Positions 44,560 to 56,059 of a DNA stretch of 64,000 nt are shown one piece after another. This DNA is from Calamus simplicifolius (taxonomy: Eukaryota > Streptophyta > Magnoliopsida > Arecales > Arecaceae): the NCBI GenBank assembly GCA_900491605.1, contig UESW01001673.1, positions 1 to 64,000 of the forward strand. Reading direction: 5' to 3'. Position 1 is the first letter of the stretch. Every line of letters starts with the position of its first letter. The notes under the pieces are model-generated. The model was not told the DNA's origin and searched no databases. It saw only the letters and a program-made list of their open reading frames with translations. The translations under genes were made by a program, and so were the position numbers.

Positions 44560-44885
44560 AGACTTCAGCCGATTCGGGCAACTTACAAGCCCCGACCGAA
44601 CCAAAGGATGAAAAAACTTCGGCCGGATTCAAGCAGCTTACAAGCCCCAGCCGGACCAAAGGGTGAAGGAACTTCGGTCGGATTCGGGCAGCTTACAAGC
44701 CCCGGCCGAATCAAATGGTGAAGAAACTTTGGCCGGATTCGGCAACTTACAAGCCCCGACCGGACCAAATGGTGAAGAAAACTTCGGCCGGATTTGGGCA
44801 GCTTACAAGCCTCGGCCGGACCAAAGGGCGAAGAAACTTCGATCGGATTCAGGCATCTTACAAGCCCCGACCGGCGCCAAAGTGT
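44560..44885 (+). repeat. 56-bp minisatellite in the 3' region of gypsy element A
   Basis: About six copies of a unit containing CTTACAAGCCCCGGCCGAAC are spaced 54-57 bp apart (near 44,578, 44,634, 44,688, 44,744, 44,801 and 44,857). Confidence 0.85.
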
Positions 44886-45040
44886 AAAAGTCTCGGCCAA
44901 AGCCGAAGTGCGTTGCTTATTAAAAGCCTCGGCCAAAGCCGAAGTACGTTGCTTATTAAAAGCCTCGGCCAAAGCCGAAGTGCGTTACTTATTAAAAGCC
45001 TCGACCAAAGCCAAGTGCATCTCTTAAAAACCTCGGCCAA
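44886..45040 (+). repeat. 36-bp tandem repeat in the 3' region of gypsy element A
   Basis: About four copies of a unit containing CTCGGCCAAAGCCGAAGTGC are spaced ~36 bp apart. Each carries a small hairpin, TCGGCcaaaGCCGA. They directly follow the 56-bp minisatellite. Confidence 0.85.
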
Positions 45041-45107
45041 GATCGAGTGATGAAAATAAACGTTTTGAAGATAGCAGGAGACACAAAAGTTGCGAAAATT
45101 CCTCTTT

Positions 45108-46781
45108 TTATTCATCATTAAAAAAAGACAACAAGAAAGGAAAGAAAAAGGTACATGAGCCCTCACTAGGGCTTATCGTCTTCTTCGGGCATTGTTGAGC
45201 TCCCCCATGCCGCTGAGCTGACTCGGCAATTTGTCGTTGGTGGGATGCTACTTGCCCCTCCAGTCGGCTATTGGCTCGACGAAGGAGCTCGATTTCTCTC
45301 GTAGAAATAGCCAAATATCGCTCAGCCGCCCTTTGAAGTCATTCGCAGTTTGCGAACAGTGATGCCAAGACCTCCCCGTCGAAGGTTACCATAGTGCGGC
45401 CCCTATGGGGCCCCCCGTGGCCACTACCGCCGCTACCTGGTGCTCCAGCAGATCTCCCTCCACCCCCAGGTGCCAATTTTTCCAAAACTTCGATGGAAGA
45501 AGCTTCAACTGGAAGATTCTTATCTCGTCCTCTCTCCTCATCCGAGGTTTTCTCCTCGATCGCCTTGACAATCGCAATCGCTCCCTCCTGTTCTCTCGCC
45601 GAAGCTAGAGACATCTTCTCGCTCAGGGAAGGAACCCCCAGGATACCGACCTCTGCCGAGCCTGGCAATAACTCATCCCCGGGAGAGGGCACTGCCGGAT
45701 GAGCACACGAAGCCTCGTCCGGGCTATCCACTATCTTCGCCACCAAAGGACAAGGGATCTCAACAACCTTCCCAAAGTCCTCCTCTGCTCTCTGCTCCTC
45801 CGACATGACTATCGCTTCTTCCCCCGATTGAGGGACCCCTCTCTCACTGCCGGCTCTCCCACATCCTCTTTCTTTGATGGTAAGGAGCACGGGCTAGCCT
45901 TGACTCGCCCAGCCTCCGGCGAGTGCTCTTCAGAAAGACGGACCTTCTTCTCAGGCTTACGCTTTTCCACACTACTAGTTCCTCTCGGGCGCTTGCCCAA
46001 CTCCTTCCTTATACGGCCCATCAGTGCGGATCTCTTGGCTGCAGGCGCAGTAGGCGAACAATCAGACCAAGATATACTCGCTCGAGTGAAATCAATGGAA
46101 GGAAAAAAGAAAAAGACTCACCGTGTACATCGACGAGGCTAAGTCCAGCGGCGAAAAGAGCCTCCTCTGATAGTAACTCATTAGCCGAGAACATTCGACC
46201 ATCACAAAGGTCCTCTAGGTCCTCCTTCTCCTATTTGGATAGGGCTGGATGCGTTTCCATATCCCTAACAAAGCTCTCCCATCCCCGCGGGAAGCTGGAG
46301 CCGATGTTCCCCTCGGCGATAAAAAATTGGACCTTCCACTCCTTTATGGATGACGTCTTATCCATGATCGTTTTTAATGATTTCCGAGGTCCGATATAGG
46401 ACTACTCCGAGTTCCTCCCGGACATCAGATGATAGCAAGCACGGAACAGGGGAAGAGTCGCTGTTACCTGAACACGACTGCACATCTAGATAAACTGCGC
46501 TAGCTATTAGGAGCCACCATTGTCGGACAGATATTGTAAAACCTCATGATCTCCTTCGCTAGGGGATGAAGGGGGAATCGGAGGCCTGCCTTTAGGCTAT
46601 CTTCGTAAAGAAATATCTCACGCTCCAGTTCTTGCGAGACCCTATGCTCGGGCTCCGGCAGCCGCAAGAGGATATCCGAGGAAATGCCATATTTCTGGCG
46701 TATTCTCCCCAAATCTTCGGCAATAATCTCTGAAGCCATGTCGCTAGGACTCACCATGCTGTGGGTTGAAAGAAATGTCAA
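45108..46781 (-). pseudogene. Antisense accessory gene of gypsy element A
   Basis: On the strand opposite gag-pol, four pieces match one protein plan. 46,781-46,500: N-terminal domain with MASEIIAEDLGRIRQKYGIS, ELEREIFLYEDSLKAGL, FPLHPLAKEIMRFYNICP and VAPNS; this resembles the 'putative gypsy type transposon' family (PF04195) from memory. About 46,020-45,810: basic segment (GRIRKELGKRPRGTSSVE, KKVRLSEEHSPEAGRVKA). 45,890-45,339: acidic, low-complexity segment. 45,314-45,108: short coiled-coil-like end (EIELLRRANSRLEGQVASH). An intron is likely at about 46,045-46,120 on the minus strand (GTGAGT ... CTGCAG). Stops and frame changes break the gene, the first directly after VAPNS. Function is unknown. 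Element B carries the same gene in better state. Confidence 0.7.
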
Positions 46782-47143
46782 GCAAGGTTACAAAGGAAAC
46801 AGGGGAACAAGATTCTCCAAGAAGAAACGAAAGAGCGCTGCGAATGGGAATGGCGCTGTTACGACTTCATTTTTCCCCAAAGGAAACCACCCTAAAGAGA
46901 AGATAATGTGTCTTGATCGAAACACCCGGAACTGCCATCGCAAGCGCCGTGAAAATCGGGATTTGATACGGGGCGCTTCCCCAACCGTTGCCCCAAAGAG
47001 ACAGCAGATTCATCCCGTAAAGGCATGGTGGCTGCGCAATATTAATTAAGGCATCATTATGCAGGTTGTCAAATCCAGACCCTTCTATTCAGATCTTGCC
47101 ACCTGGAACTGTACTCCCTACGCCTGAACCTACGCTTCGAACT

Positions 47144-47156
47144 AGGGAGTGAAGGG
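47144..47156 (+). other. Polypurine tract of gypsy element A
   Basis: AGGGAGTGAAGGG followed by CATG lies directly before the 3' LTR start at 47,161. Confidence 0.75.
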
Positions 47157-47160
47157 CATG

Positions 47161-47975
47161 TGTTGAGGGGTAAAATCGTCATCGTGTTAATAATTGTGCA
47201 AGAGGTTAGGATCAACCCTGAATCCTGGCTCTCACTCGCTATGTGATGCCCGCTAGAAATGAGTCAGCCGCTATACCTCGGTCCTAGCCGAGCTATCCAC
47301 CGTACCTCACCAGCCGAGCTATCCACCGTGCCTCACCAGCTGAGTTATCCTTATACCTCGGTCCTAGTCCGAGTTATTCTTATGCCCCGGCCAGACCCAG
47401 GCACTCAAGCACCTCTGCAGAATCCAGCGCGGGAGAGTTTAAATTCGTAAGATTCCAAACAAAAATCACACCCGAGAGTGGCCTAAAGCCCTGGAGCCTA
47501 CACAATCGCAGAATCTCAAGACATCAACCAACTCTCCCAGCCGTCGATCCTCTAACCAACAAGATACAAATCTTACTGACCTCATAACAAACTGGATTCG
47601 AATCCTAACGACTTTCGGACCCACGACGCCTCCAAGAAATCAGGTGATACTCTATAAATACGACCGTCTTCCGACTTCTCAGGTATGCGCACTTGTTTAT
47701 TGGCCCACTCTCCTTTTACCTTTGCTCATCCCTTTCTGCCATTAATGCTCTGCTCAGAGCTCTCGAAAGGCCACCCTGAAGAGACTCTTCAACAAAAGCC
47801 TTCTTCTCATATTTGTTGATTGCTGATCCCCGCTGACTTGAGCGTCGGAGGGTCTTCTGCGGAGGGCCATCCCCAACGCCTCTCGCGTGAGGACTGTTTT
47901 GTAGGTCTGCTTAAGAGAAAGTCCACTCTGAAGCTCGATCGCGCTCGAATCGGAGAATAAATTTCAGTAGCAACA
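47161..47975 (+). repeat. 3' LTR of gypsy element A (815 bp)
   Basis: It runs from TGTTGAGGGGTAAAATCG to TTTCAGTAGCAACA. A TATA-like box TCTATAAATA is at 47,651-47,660. The section 47,260-47,400 holds diverged repeats of CTCGG...CCGAG. It keeps the ~397 bp missing from the 5' LTR. Confidence 0.85.
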
Positions 47976-48689
47976 GAGGTAAAACAATGCAGCAATACAT
48001 AATTGCTAGATTATGTGATATTATATATAGCAGGCCCCTCATGACCATTATATTGACATTGACCTAATGATGGCCCCATGGAACCAGCAGGCAATTAAAT
48101 TAATTGGCCATGCGATGGCTTGGGACTGGGGAATTAGTCAGTACTGGACTCACATGGCTTGTTTCCATCCCTTCTACCTCAAGCTTTTGCCGAACATGAC
48201 ATGGCAGGCATGGCAGGGCTACCATCTTGAATCTCCACACTTCCTTTCTATTTCCCTGCCACCACCTCTTAAACTAAATTTTTGGGGTATCACACTCAAT
48301 GTCCGAGCGTCACCAAAATACTATTTTCAATAGCGATTGAAGCCACTATGGGCCACACGTCCATCCCCTATAACCAGGCATTCACCAGGTTAGGTCAATT
48401 TTAGCTTGTCACGAGATAACAGATGCCATGAGGATCATCATCATCACATCAACAAACTTAAAAGATATCTTTATTGCCATGCTCGCAAAAGAAACAAAAT
48501 AGCTAAGCTTTTAGATGGACAAATGGATGCAATTAAAAATACCAATCACACCACCATGACTTCTCAAACACGCAAACATAATTTACAGTAAACTTACCCT
48601 CCAACCTCATAATTCTGTCTCTTTTCGGCAAACCCTCATCCAATTCATAGGCTCTTTAAACAAGAGTCTTTGTGCCTTGCGAAGCACGG
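47976..48689. other. 3' flank of the remorin gene
   Basis: About 700 bp of intergenic DNA between gypsy element A and the remorin stop codon. It should contain the remorin 3' UTR at its right side; no clear poly(A) signal was picked out. Confidence 0.5.
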
Positions 48690-49525
48690 CTAAAAGAAGG
48701 AGCGCTTGGAAGGAGCTCTACCCATGACCCTCATCAAATTAGCCAACTCCAAAACCTTCGCAGCTTTCGTCCCCCTCTTCGCCTCCGCCGACGCCCTCTT
48801 CTCTTCCGCCTTCCGGCGCGCGCTCGCCACGTCGTTCTGCATCTTCTCAATCGCCTTCGCTCTCTTCTCGTCCAGCTTCCTCTGTATAAATTAACATCAT
48901 CAAAGAGTTATACATAACGATCATCTCATCAACAAAATAATCGAATTGAGGAATATATATAGATCACCTCTACTTTCTTCAGCCATGCTGTAGCCTTCTC
49001 GACCTGCTCGCTTTCCCATCCGTTGATGGTCACGTCCACCCGCTTCAAGCGGTTGTCGATTTTGGCGATCTCGGCGGTCTGCCACGCCGATATCTTGGAC
49101 TCGACCTCCTCCTTCTTCACCCGGTGCACCGAGACCTCCTCCACGGCGGCGTGGGAGACGTCGGCCGGCGGCGCGCGGCTGGGGGAGGGGATGGGGTGGT
49201 TGTCCGGGACGATCGCGAGCGGGTTCGTCTCCTCGAGCTCCTCCTCTCCGATCCTCGCGAGGTCGTGGTTGCCGTTGCTGTCGTTCTGCACGGTGGATGC
49301 GGCGGCGACCATGGCGTTGAACTCTGTGCTCATAGACGAGAAGTGCTCGCCGAGGACGTCGCTCCCCACGGAGAGCGTAGCTGCGCGGTGGCCGGTTGTC
49401 TCCCAAGAATCCCTCCTCCGATCGGGCTGGGGTGGTGGAGTTAGAGCGTGGATGTCGCGGAATTCGGATTCATCGGCGGCAGGGGTGTCTTCTTCTCCGG
49501 GGTGAGCTCTTCGATCATTCAACAT
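48690..49525 (-). CDS. Remorin, group 4-like plasma-membrane scaffold protein
   Basis: A two-exon minus-strand gene: exon 1 49,525-48,968 (ATG, 186 codons), intron 48,967-48,882 (86 bp, GTGATC...TTATACAG), exon 2 48,881-48,690 ending at TAG, total 249 residues. The intron falls between codons. Residues 24-110 hold the group 4 style N-terminus: DIHALTPPP, SWETTGHRAATLSVGSD, MSTEFNAMV and TNPLAIVPDNHP. Residues ~134-240 are the remorin C-terminal domain with KISAWQTAEIAKIDNRLKR, NGWESEQVEKATAWLKKVE, RKLDEKRAKAIEKMQND and ARRKAEEKRASAEAKRG, a coiled coil. It ends GRAPSKRSFF, without a terminal cysteine cluster. Remorins form oligomers in membrane nanodomains; group 4 members in rice and Arabidopsis are linked to hormone and stress signalling. 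The frame is intact, so the gene is probably functional. Confidence 0.9.
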
Positions 49526-49634
49526 GTCAAGGGTGTAGTATTATTAAGTTGGAGTAACCATTTGTTTAGCTAGAGGGGAAACAGGTGGAGCCTTCTATCT
49601 TGAGGTGATGGGTGTCAGAGGGCTTGAGAGTTGA

Positions 49635-49641
49635 GACACGT
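49635..49641 (-). promoter_or_regulatory. ABRE-like element upstream of the remorin gene
   Basis: The minus strand reads ACGTGTC about 110 bp before the ATG. ACGTGTC is a known abscisic-acid-response core, and group 4 remorins are reported as ABA-responsive. A 7-bp match can be chance; no clear TATA box was seen nearby. Confidence 0.3.
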
Positions 49642-49699
49642 AAAATAGGGATCGAATGATCGATGCGGTGAAAGAAACACGCGGGAGGGCTTGGATGGA

Positions 49700-51415
49700 A
49701 TTAGGAGCATGGACCGTGGGGCCTTGGGGTTTGAAGGGCGTGGCACTTAATTTGTTTCTTCTATGACTACTGTGACCCTACCTACCACTCCCGTCTGCGA
49801 GCACTTTGAGGAGGATATAATTTTTTTTTTTTTTCGACCGGTTGTTGCAATTGGGAGTGCTTTGTGGTGATTGGATGGCACTTTGAATGGTAACTTATAA
49901 TATTCCCTTAAATCGATTTGTTCATCTTCCCAGTATGCCGCCATGGGAAAAGGATTTGTACGGATGATGACAAACTATCCGATCCGCATCTGGCTGGCTC
50001 GTCGTTTTGTTTGAACAACGAGAAAGATAATATCAGACAATGAATTCTTAACAACTATATATATATATATATATAAACCATATTTTTTTAAAAATAATTT
50101 TCATATATCTGATTTGATGAGAAAAAATAATTTAGCGGGCATGCTGAAATTAGCTATCTACCTTGTTGAGAGGTGACAATAAATTATCATATATTCCTGG
50201 CCATAAAATAAGAGTTTAATTTTGTTTAAGCCCTAGCTGTTAATAACTTACATTAAATTGATTGATTGAATTGATAAACTAGCGAATCGAGCCATTAATC
50301 GGTCTGAATTTTTAACTAAATAGTTTTATAATTGCTCTGCTCAGAGACAAATAAATCAATCAAAAAAATTTTTTTTGTTAACCCAACAATTCAATACATG
50401 TATATATTTAAACACCTATGTTACTGCCCTTATTTTTCTGTGAGAGAGTGTGATATCTAATTCATACTTGGATAATACCATAACCTCGTACAAATTGTTG
50501 CGTTAGTTTTTTTTATCACTGTACGTACAGTGCGATGGCAAAAGAATTATCTAAAAAAAATTATTCATAAGCTGTTTTAAGCTGTTCAAACAAACTTTAT
50601 GCAAGAACTTTGTAATTGCCTATTTAGGCTGCGTTTACTCTGTAACAATTTGAATTTTCTCTAAGTTGATAAGATTAAGAACTTATACATGTTTCTTAAC
50701 GTCTAAAACGGACAATGTAGAATATATATATATATATATATTAACAGGCTTGACCCCAGTCCCAGGGGGTGTAATTAGGAAAGAGAGGATACGGTAAATG
50801 GACTTCCGCGTTCCAACTAATTGGTGGCGACTACGTGGAAGCTTCGTCAATGGATATTTCGTTAAAGAAGGGGGTTTTGACTGCCTCATTTCATCAATCC
50901 TTTTCACGAAACGGACGAGTGGATGTCGGTGGAACCACTCAACGCGAGCGTGACACGTGGACGAAGGAACAAGCCTTCCATGGAAAGCATTCCATTAACG
51001 CGTTGGACGCCCATTCTCCTCAGGCTGCAGGTAACCCCACGTACACCGAGCATGATGATAACAAGCCAAGTCTTCCCAGTAGAAAAGTAAGGAAACCAAG
51101 ACTGACGACATCCCATCGTGATGGAATATGGGCGCTCGTCGGCCTTTCTTTTAAGCTTTCAGTGGAGACCCAATGGAGTGGGAGCACTTGGGCTCTCAGG
51201 CTAGCGAGGAGCTTTCCACTTGATGTAATGTGTTCTTTTGGTGCCATCTTGGGTCCTGGAGAGGTGTTGACACGTCTAAAATATCCGCTATAATATTTGT
51301 CGAGGCGTGCGTACACGGGTTTTCACGCGTTCACGAAATGTGACTTGCTTCGTGCTCCATGACCCAGCTTTAATATCTTGCACGTGATAGTTTTTTGGCC
51401 GACATGCTGAAAAAC

Positions 51416-51451
<36 letters not shown>

Positions 51452-52506
51452 GTATGTATGCATACATATATGTATATATATACAAATAAAGTTTTAGGAA
51501 AATGACAATCTCTATGGTTACAAAAGCCCAATTGTAATGTTCTAAACGCATCAGCTAGTACGATGGCACCTGTTCTAATAGTACCCTCATCTAAGCAAGC
51601 TTAATTAACTACTGAGTTTTGATGGGATCCGATAAATTAATACTCTGATACTATTTGTAATGCCTCATGCTAAGTCATGAAGCTATTCTTATAGCACCAA
51701 CAATTTAACTTGGGATGCTACACCAATATTCAAGAGTAATCTAAACTAAAATCTTTGATTCCTAAATACAAGTTAACTTCAACAATTAGACCATCTAGAA
51801 TGGTAGATATCGGTTTATATGTACTCACCAAGAATGGCACTAGTGTCTCAAGCAAATCCTTCTATAAATTTTTAAATTGTAATGATTTATTTTGATTATT
51901 GTATCATGAGGAAGTGTGAGAAATAACTATTCAGTTGAATCACAAAGATATTTTGTGATTAGCTCTTTGGATTAGACTTTATATGAAAGATATTTTGGCA
52001 AAAAAAAATGAAAAAAGAAAGAAAGATGATTTAGAACATAGGATGCCCCTATGAGGAGCAATAATGAAATAAACCTGTCAATTATTTATAAGGTGTTTCT
52101 TTACACGCACAAAAAAAATATTTAGCTACTAATTATGAACTGTCTGAATATTTCAAGATGGCCTTCAAAATTTCAGGATATATGGCAACGTCGGAGGAAG
52201 AGGAATGTTAATAAAGAGTTAAGAGATCTTTTTGAGTTGAAAGTAATGTTGGGATCTTTTAGAATAAGAGATCCCCAGCATTTTCAGTCATCCTCTGACC
52301 TATTTATGCATTTCAGTCATGGTCCAATCTCTACAAATCAAATGCTGCTTTACAAAGCAACATCAAGCTGGCAGCAGCACCCACCTTTGCGGGTACGTCA
52401 GGTTTTATGTGCTAATTTCAAATCTTCATGTTGAATGGTTGATGCTGCATTGGAGAAGTTCCGGGAGTTCAGTGGGCAGCAACTCTTCCAAATCGGATTA
52501 ATCGTG
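49700..52506. other. Intergenic DNA between remorin and element C
   Basis: AT-rich sequence with TA microsatellites near 50,058-50,075 and 50,728-50,742. ORFs near 50,835-51,293 and 52,135-52,434 show no recognised domain. An ACGTGG-type motif (GACACGTGG) is at about 50,952. Nothing else is supported. Confidence 0.5.
51419..51482. repeat. TA microsatellite with adjoining palindromic TATG/CATA repeats
   Basis: A ~29-bp (TA)n run is followed by CATATGTATGTATGCATACA and further TATA repeats, giving a self-complementary block. Confidence 0.9.
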
Positions 52507-52736
52507 TGTTGCCGTCAAATCATTTTTGAGAAGTGTCAAGTGACAAAAATGCTTCGTTGACCTTCAGAGAAATGATAAGGATCATCTCCTTCAGCCAGAA
52601 ACCTGCAAGAAAAGTTTTGGACCGGTGGTTCCGGCGGGACCCTTCGATGCTCAAGTCAGCGATCTAGAGAACAGGAATTTTTAATGAAAGAGTAGAGATT
52701 GAGTTTTCCCCCCTCTCCTCGTTGGGGGATTGGGGT

Positions 52737-52745
52737 CTTTATATA
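52737..52745 (-). promoter_or_regulatory. TATA box of the element C 3' LTR
   Basis: The minus strand reads TATATAAAG within GGTATATAAAGACCCC. The same block is kept in the other LTR. Confidence 0.55.
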
Positions 52746-52979
52746 CCTGTTCGGGGGTTCCTCTTACCCTTCACTGGTAACAGCCGAGTAATATCTTCGT
52801 TCTTCGTAGGTGGACGTACTAACTGCTAAACGTATGTCATAAGTACGCCTCTTAATTTTTGGAAACCGTCCGTGAACTTAGTAATTGCCGGTTCATAATA
52901 TTTGGTGACCGCCCGTAATCTTGATAAAGCCACGTGGAATTCCTTTCAGCAAGCGGATGCTTGTCGCCGCTGAGGCGAC

Positions 52980-53900
52980 GCCGAGACCGACACCGAGACT
53001 AAGACCGGCGCCGCGTCGAAGCGGGCCACGGCCGACACCAAGATCGAGGTGGGCCACGGAAAGATGGGCCTAAGGCCGCACGGAGGTCGATGCCGACGCT
53101 ATTGCCGAGACTGACGCTGTGTCGAAGCGGGCCACGGCCGACACCAAGATCGAGGCGGGCCGCGGAGGAGATGGGCCCAAGGCCATGCGGAGGTCGATGC
53201 CGACGCCGTGACGAAGTGAGCTATTGCCGAAGCCGACGCTGACGCCGTTGCTGAGACCGACGCCATGTTGAAGCGGGCCGCGGCCGACACCAAGATCGAG
53301 GTGGGCCGCGGAGGAGATGGGCCCAGGCCACGCGGAGGTCGATGCCGACGCCGTTGCTGAGACCGATGCCATGTCGAAGTGGGCCGTTGCCGAAGCCGAT
53401 GCTGACGCCGTTGCTGAGACCGACGCCGAGACCAATGCCGAGACTGAGACCGGCGCAACGTTGAAGCGGGCGCGGCCGACACCAAGATCGAGGTGGGCCG
53501 CGAGGAGATGGGCCCAAGGCCGCACGGAGGTCGATGCCGACACCGTTGCCGAGACCAATGCCGTGTCGAAGCGGGCCGCGGCCGACACCAAGATCAAGGT
53601 GGGCCACGGAGGAGATGGGCCCAAGGCCACGCGGAGGGTCGATGCCGATGCCATTGCAGAGACCGACACGGTGTCGAAGCGGGCCGTTGCAAAAGCCGAC
53701 GCTGACGCCGTGTCGAAGCGGGTTGCGACCGACACTAAGATCGAGGTGGGCCACGGAGAAGATGGGCCCAAGGCCACGCAGAGGTCGATGCCGATGCCGT
53801 TGCTGAGACCGACGCCGTGTCGAAGTGGGCCGTTGCCGAAGCTGACGCTGACGCCGTTGCTGAGACTGATGCCGAGACCGAGACGGGCGAAGTGCGCCGG
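52980..53900 (-). repeat. ~108-bp minisatellite of the 3' LTR of element C
   Basis: A core of GACACCAAGATCGAGGTGGG recurs at roughly 100-190 bp. The basic unit of ~108 bp is interrupted by a shorter CCGACGCTGACGCCGTTGC module. Lengths are mostly multiples of three, so all frames yield long Ala/Arg/Pro-rich ORFs with no sign of a real protein. Confidence 0.8.
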
Positions 53901-54129
53901 ACCGTGTGACATTGAGCTCGCGATTTCTCATCTCGTGGGTCGTGTGGGTCCCAAGGTATAACCGTTGGTGGGAGAAGGATGATGTTGAGTTGAAGCCAAC
54001 TGTCCCTCGTAGAGTGTCGAGTATGGAGTGCTTGCGTGGCCCTGCTCATGCCCTTGGATGAGCTTGCATGGCAATGTTCACGTACACGGCTCTGTTCACT
54101 TGCATGGCACTGTTAACGGCGATGGAGCT

Positions 54130-54470
54130 TGGCAGCTTGGAGGTGTCGGCCATGGAGCTGTCGGCCATGGAGCTCTCGACCTTGGAGCTGTCGGCCATGG
54201 AGCTGTCGGCCATGGAGCTCTCGACCTTGGAGCTGTCGCCATGGAGCTGTCGCCCATGGAGCTCTCGGCCTTGAAGGCATCGGTCATGGAGCTGTCGCCT
54301 TGGAGTTGTCGGCCATGGAGCTCTCGGCCTTGAAGCTGTCGGCCATGGAGCTGTCGGCCTTGGAGTTATCGGCCACGGAGCTCTCGGCCTTGGAGCTGTC
54401 AGCCACAGAGCTCTCGGCCTTGGAGCTGTCGGCCATGGAGCTGTCGGCCATGGAGCTCTCGGCCTTGGGT
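54130..54470 (-). repeat. 15-bp minisatellite of the 3' LTR of element C
   Basis: Repeats of GAGCTCTCGGCCATG and variants (CTGTCGG, CCTTGGAG) give a five-residue repeat, E-L-S-A-M/L, on the + strand. Confidence 0.85.
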
Positions 54471-55359
54471 GCGCGTGGCTTTATGAGGCCATAAACGCTA
54501 CCATGGCCGAAGGGCCCTTTGGAGGCCGAAGGGGGGCTCCGTCGGTTTCCTTCCTTCATGGTTCTCTAACAGCATTGGATTAGCCACATCAGATGCTCCC
54601 TCGCCCCTGAGACGAAGCGGGCCCACCCCAGCAAGGCTAAAGGGGCGTTACCTCCCAAGTGGCTGATCCCCACCTGACTTTGGGTCTTCAACTTTTGACA
54701 TGATGTTAGGATGTGGATCCCCGTCTATATGCCATGGAAGCAGAGGGCCAATGAGGCTGCAATGATACTCCTGATGTAGAGGGAGCCGTTGTGCCTTTTT
54801 TATAGATGTTTGCCTTTGCGTTGTGCTTGATGTCGGCGCCGACTGCAGGCTTAATGGCTTGGGAGCGGATTCCTGCCAATTATGAGCTGGGGAGAGTTGG
54901 CTTCTCCCAGCTGTGAGTTGTCTTGAGGCTTCTTGATAGCTGATTGGTTGTTGGCCGCTGACACAGGGTCGAGGCCGTTGAGGCTGAAACGAAGCCGTTG
55001 AGGCAAAGTTGAGGCCATCGAGAGCCTTTTGAACCTCGGAGGATGATCCGAGAGTCGCTGGGATCCGACCATGCTCGGGAGCCTTTAACCCTGAGGGTGA
55101 TTTGAGAGTCATCAGGTGCCTTTTTCTTTAAAGAAATTAGTCTCCTTCTGCAGGGTTGATGATCTGCCCCCAGGAAACTCCGTTGATTGGAATCCGCAGG
55201 TCTTGAGCTTGAGGGTGCCGACGCGGAGCCGGTCTTTGTGCCTGGCTGGTGCAAGGCTTCATGCCTGGCTGGTGCAGGGCTTTGGTGCCGACCGGAGTCG
55301 GGCTTTATGCCTGGCTGGCCCAGGGCTTTTTGTTGTCGATGCGGAGTCCGTCTTTGTTG

Positions 55360-55720
55360 CTGACACGGAGTCGGTCTTTGTTGCCGACGCGGAGTCGGTC
55401 TTTGGTGCCGACGCGGAGCCGATCTTTTTGCCGATGCGGAGCCGGTCTTTAGTGCCGACATGGAGGCCGGTCTTGGTGCCGACGCGGAGGTCGGTCTTCT
55501 GTGCCGACGTGGAGGCCGGTCTTTGTGCTTGGCTGGCCAGGGCTTTTTGATGCCGACGCGGAGGCCAGTCTTTGGTGCCGACGCGGAGGCCGATCTTTGG
55601 TACCGACGCGGAGGTTGGTCTTCTGTGCCGATGTGGAGGCCGGTCTTTGGTGCCGACGCGGAGGTCGGTCTTCTGTGCCGACGTGGAAGCCGGTCTTGGT
55701 TGCCGATACAGAGTCGATCT
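55360..55720. repeat. 24-bp tandem repeat in the interior of element C
   Basis: More than ten copies of a unit like GGTCTTTGGTGCCGACGCGG plus 4-5 bases. The period is 23-25 bp and copies vary mainly at GCCGACGCGGAG versus GCCGACGTGGAG. Confidence 0.85.
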
Positions 55721-56059
55721 ACGTGACATTTTTAAGCATCAATGAAAGAAAAAATCTTTAAGTGCAGCGTACTTAGCTCTTGCAGCACCCTTGTTTTTCT
55801 TCTGCTGGCTTGAACGCTTCCGCCCGCTGGTGGTCTGCCCCCTAGGGAATCAAGTTGGTTGGTGAGCTGGCTTTGCTGAATCTTTAGCTCCTTAAGGAGA
55901 AATCCTGCACTGCAGCCACTTTTATGGCTCTCCAGCTGCTAGAGTTGACTTTGAAACTAGGCTTGCTCGCCTTCTCTTTTCTCTCCATAGCGTTTGCAGC
56001 GATCATTCTCCATGTTGTGGACATCATTTCCTTTTCCTTCTTCTCTATAGGGAGTTAAT

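Larger units (their letters stand above)
38440..47975 (+). mobile_element. Ty3/gypsy retrotransposon A, Tat lineage, decayed, with an antisense gene
   Basis: Layout: 5' LTR (38,440-38,857), primer-binding site, gag, protease, RT, RNase H, a second archaeal-type RNase H, integrase, minisatellites, an antisense gene (46,781 down to 45,108), polypurine tract and 3' LTR (47,161-47,975). The pol order with integrase last marks Ty3/gypsy, and the duplicated RNase H marks the Tat lineage. Stops and frameshifts interrupt nearly every domain. The 5 bp outside the LTRs (GGGGC and GAGGT) do not match, so the target duplication has mutated or the ends recombined. Confidence 0.88.
52507..54591 (-). repeat. 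3' LTR of element C (2,085 bp)
   Basis: On the minus strand it runs from 54,591 to 52,507. It contains a 15-bp repeat block (about 54,130-54,470), a ~108-bp repeat block (about 52,980-53,900) and a TATA-like box (52,737-52,745). It is shorter than the other LTR mainly because the repeat blocks have fewer copies. Confidence 0.75.

Noticed and set aside
50835..51293. 152-codon ORF
   Set aside because: No domain, biased composition, and an overlapping ORF on the other strand; probably intergenic.
53070..53961. Ala/Arg/Ser-rich ORFs up to 280 codons in the LTRs of element C (also 57,926-59,660)
   Set aside because: A repeat unit divisible by three keeps all frames open on both strands. No start context or domain supports a protein.
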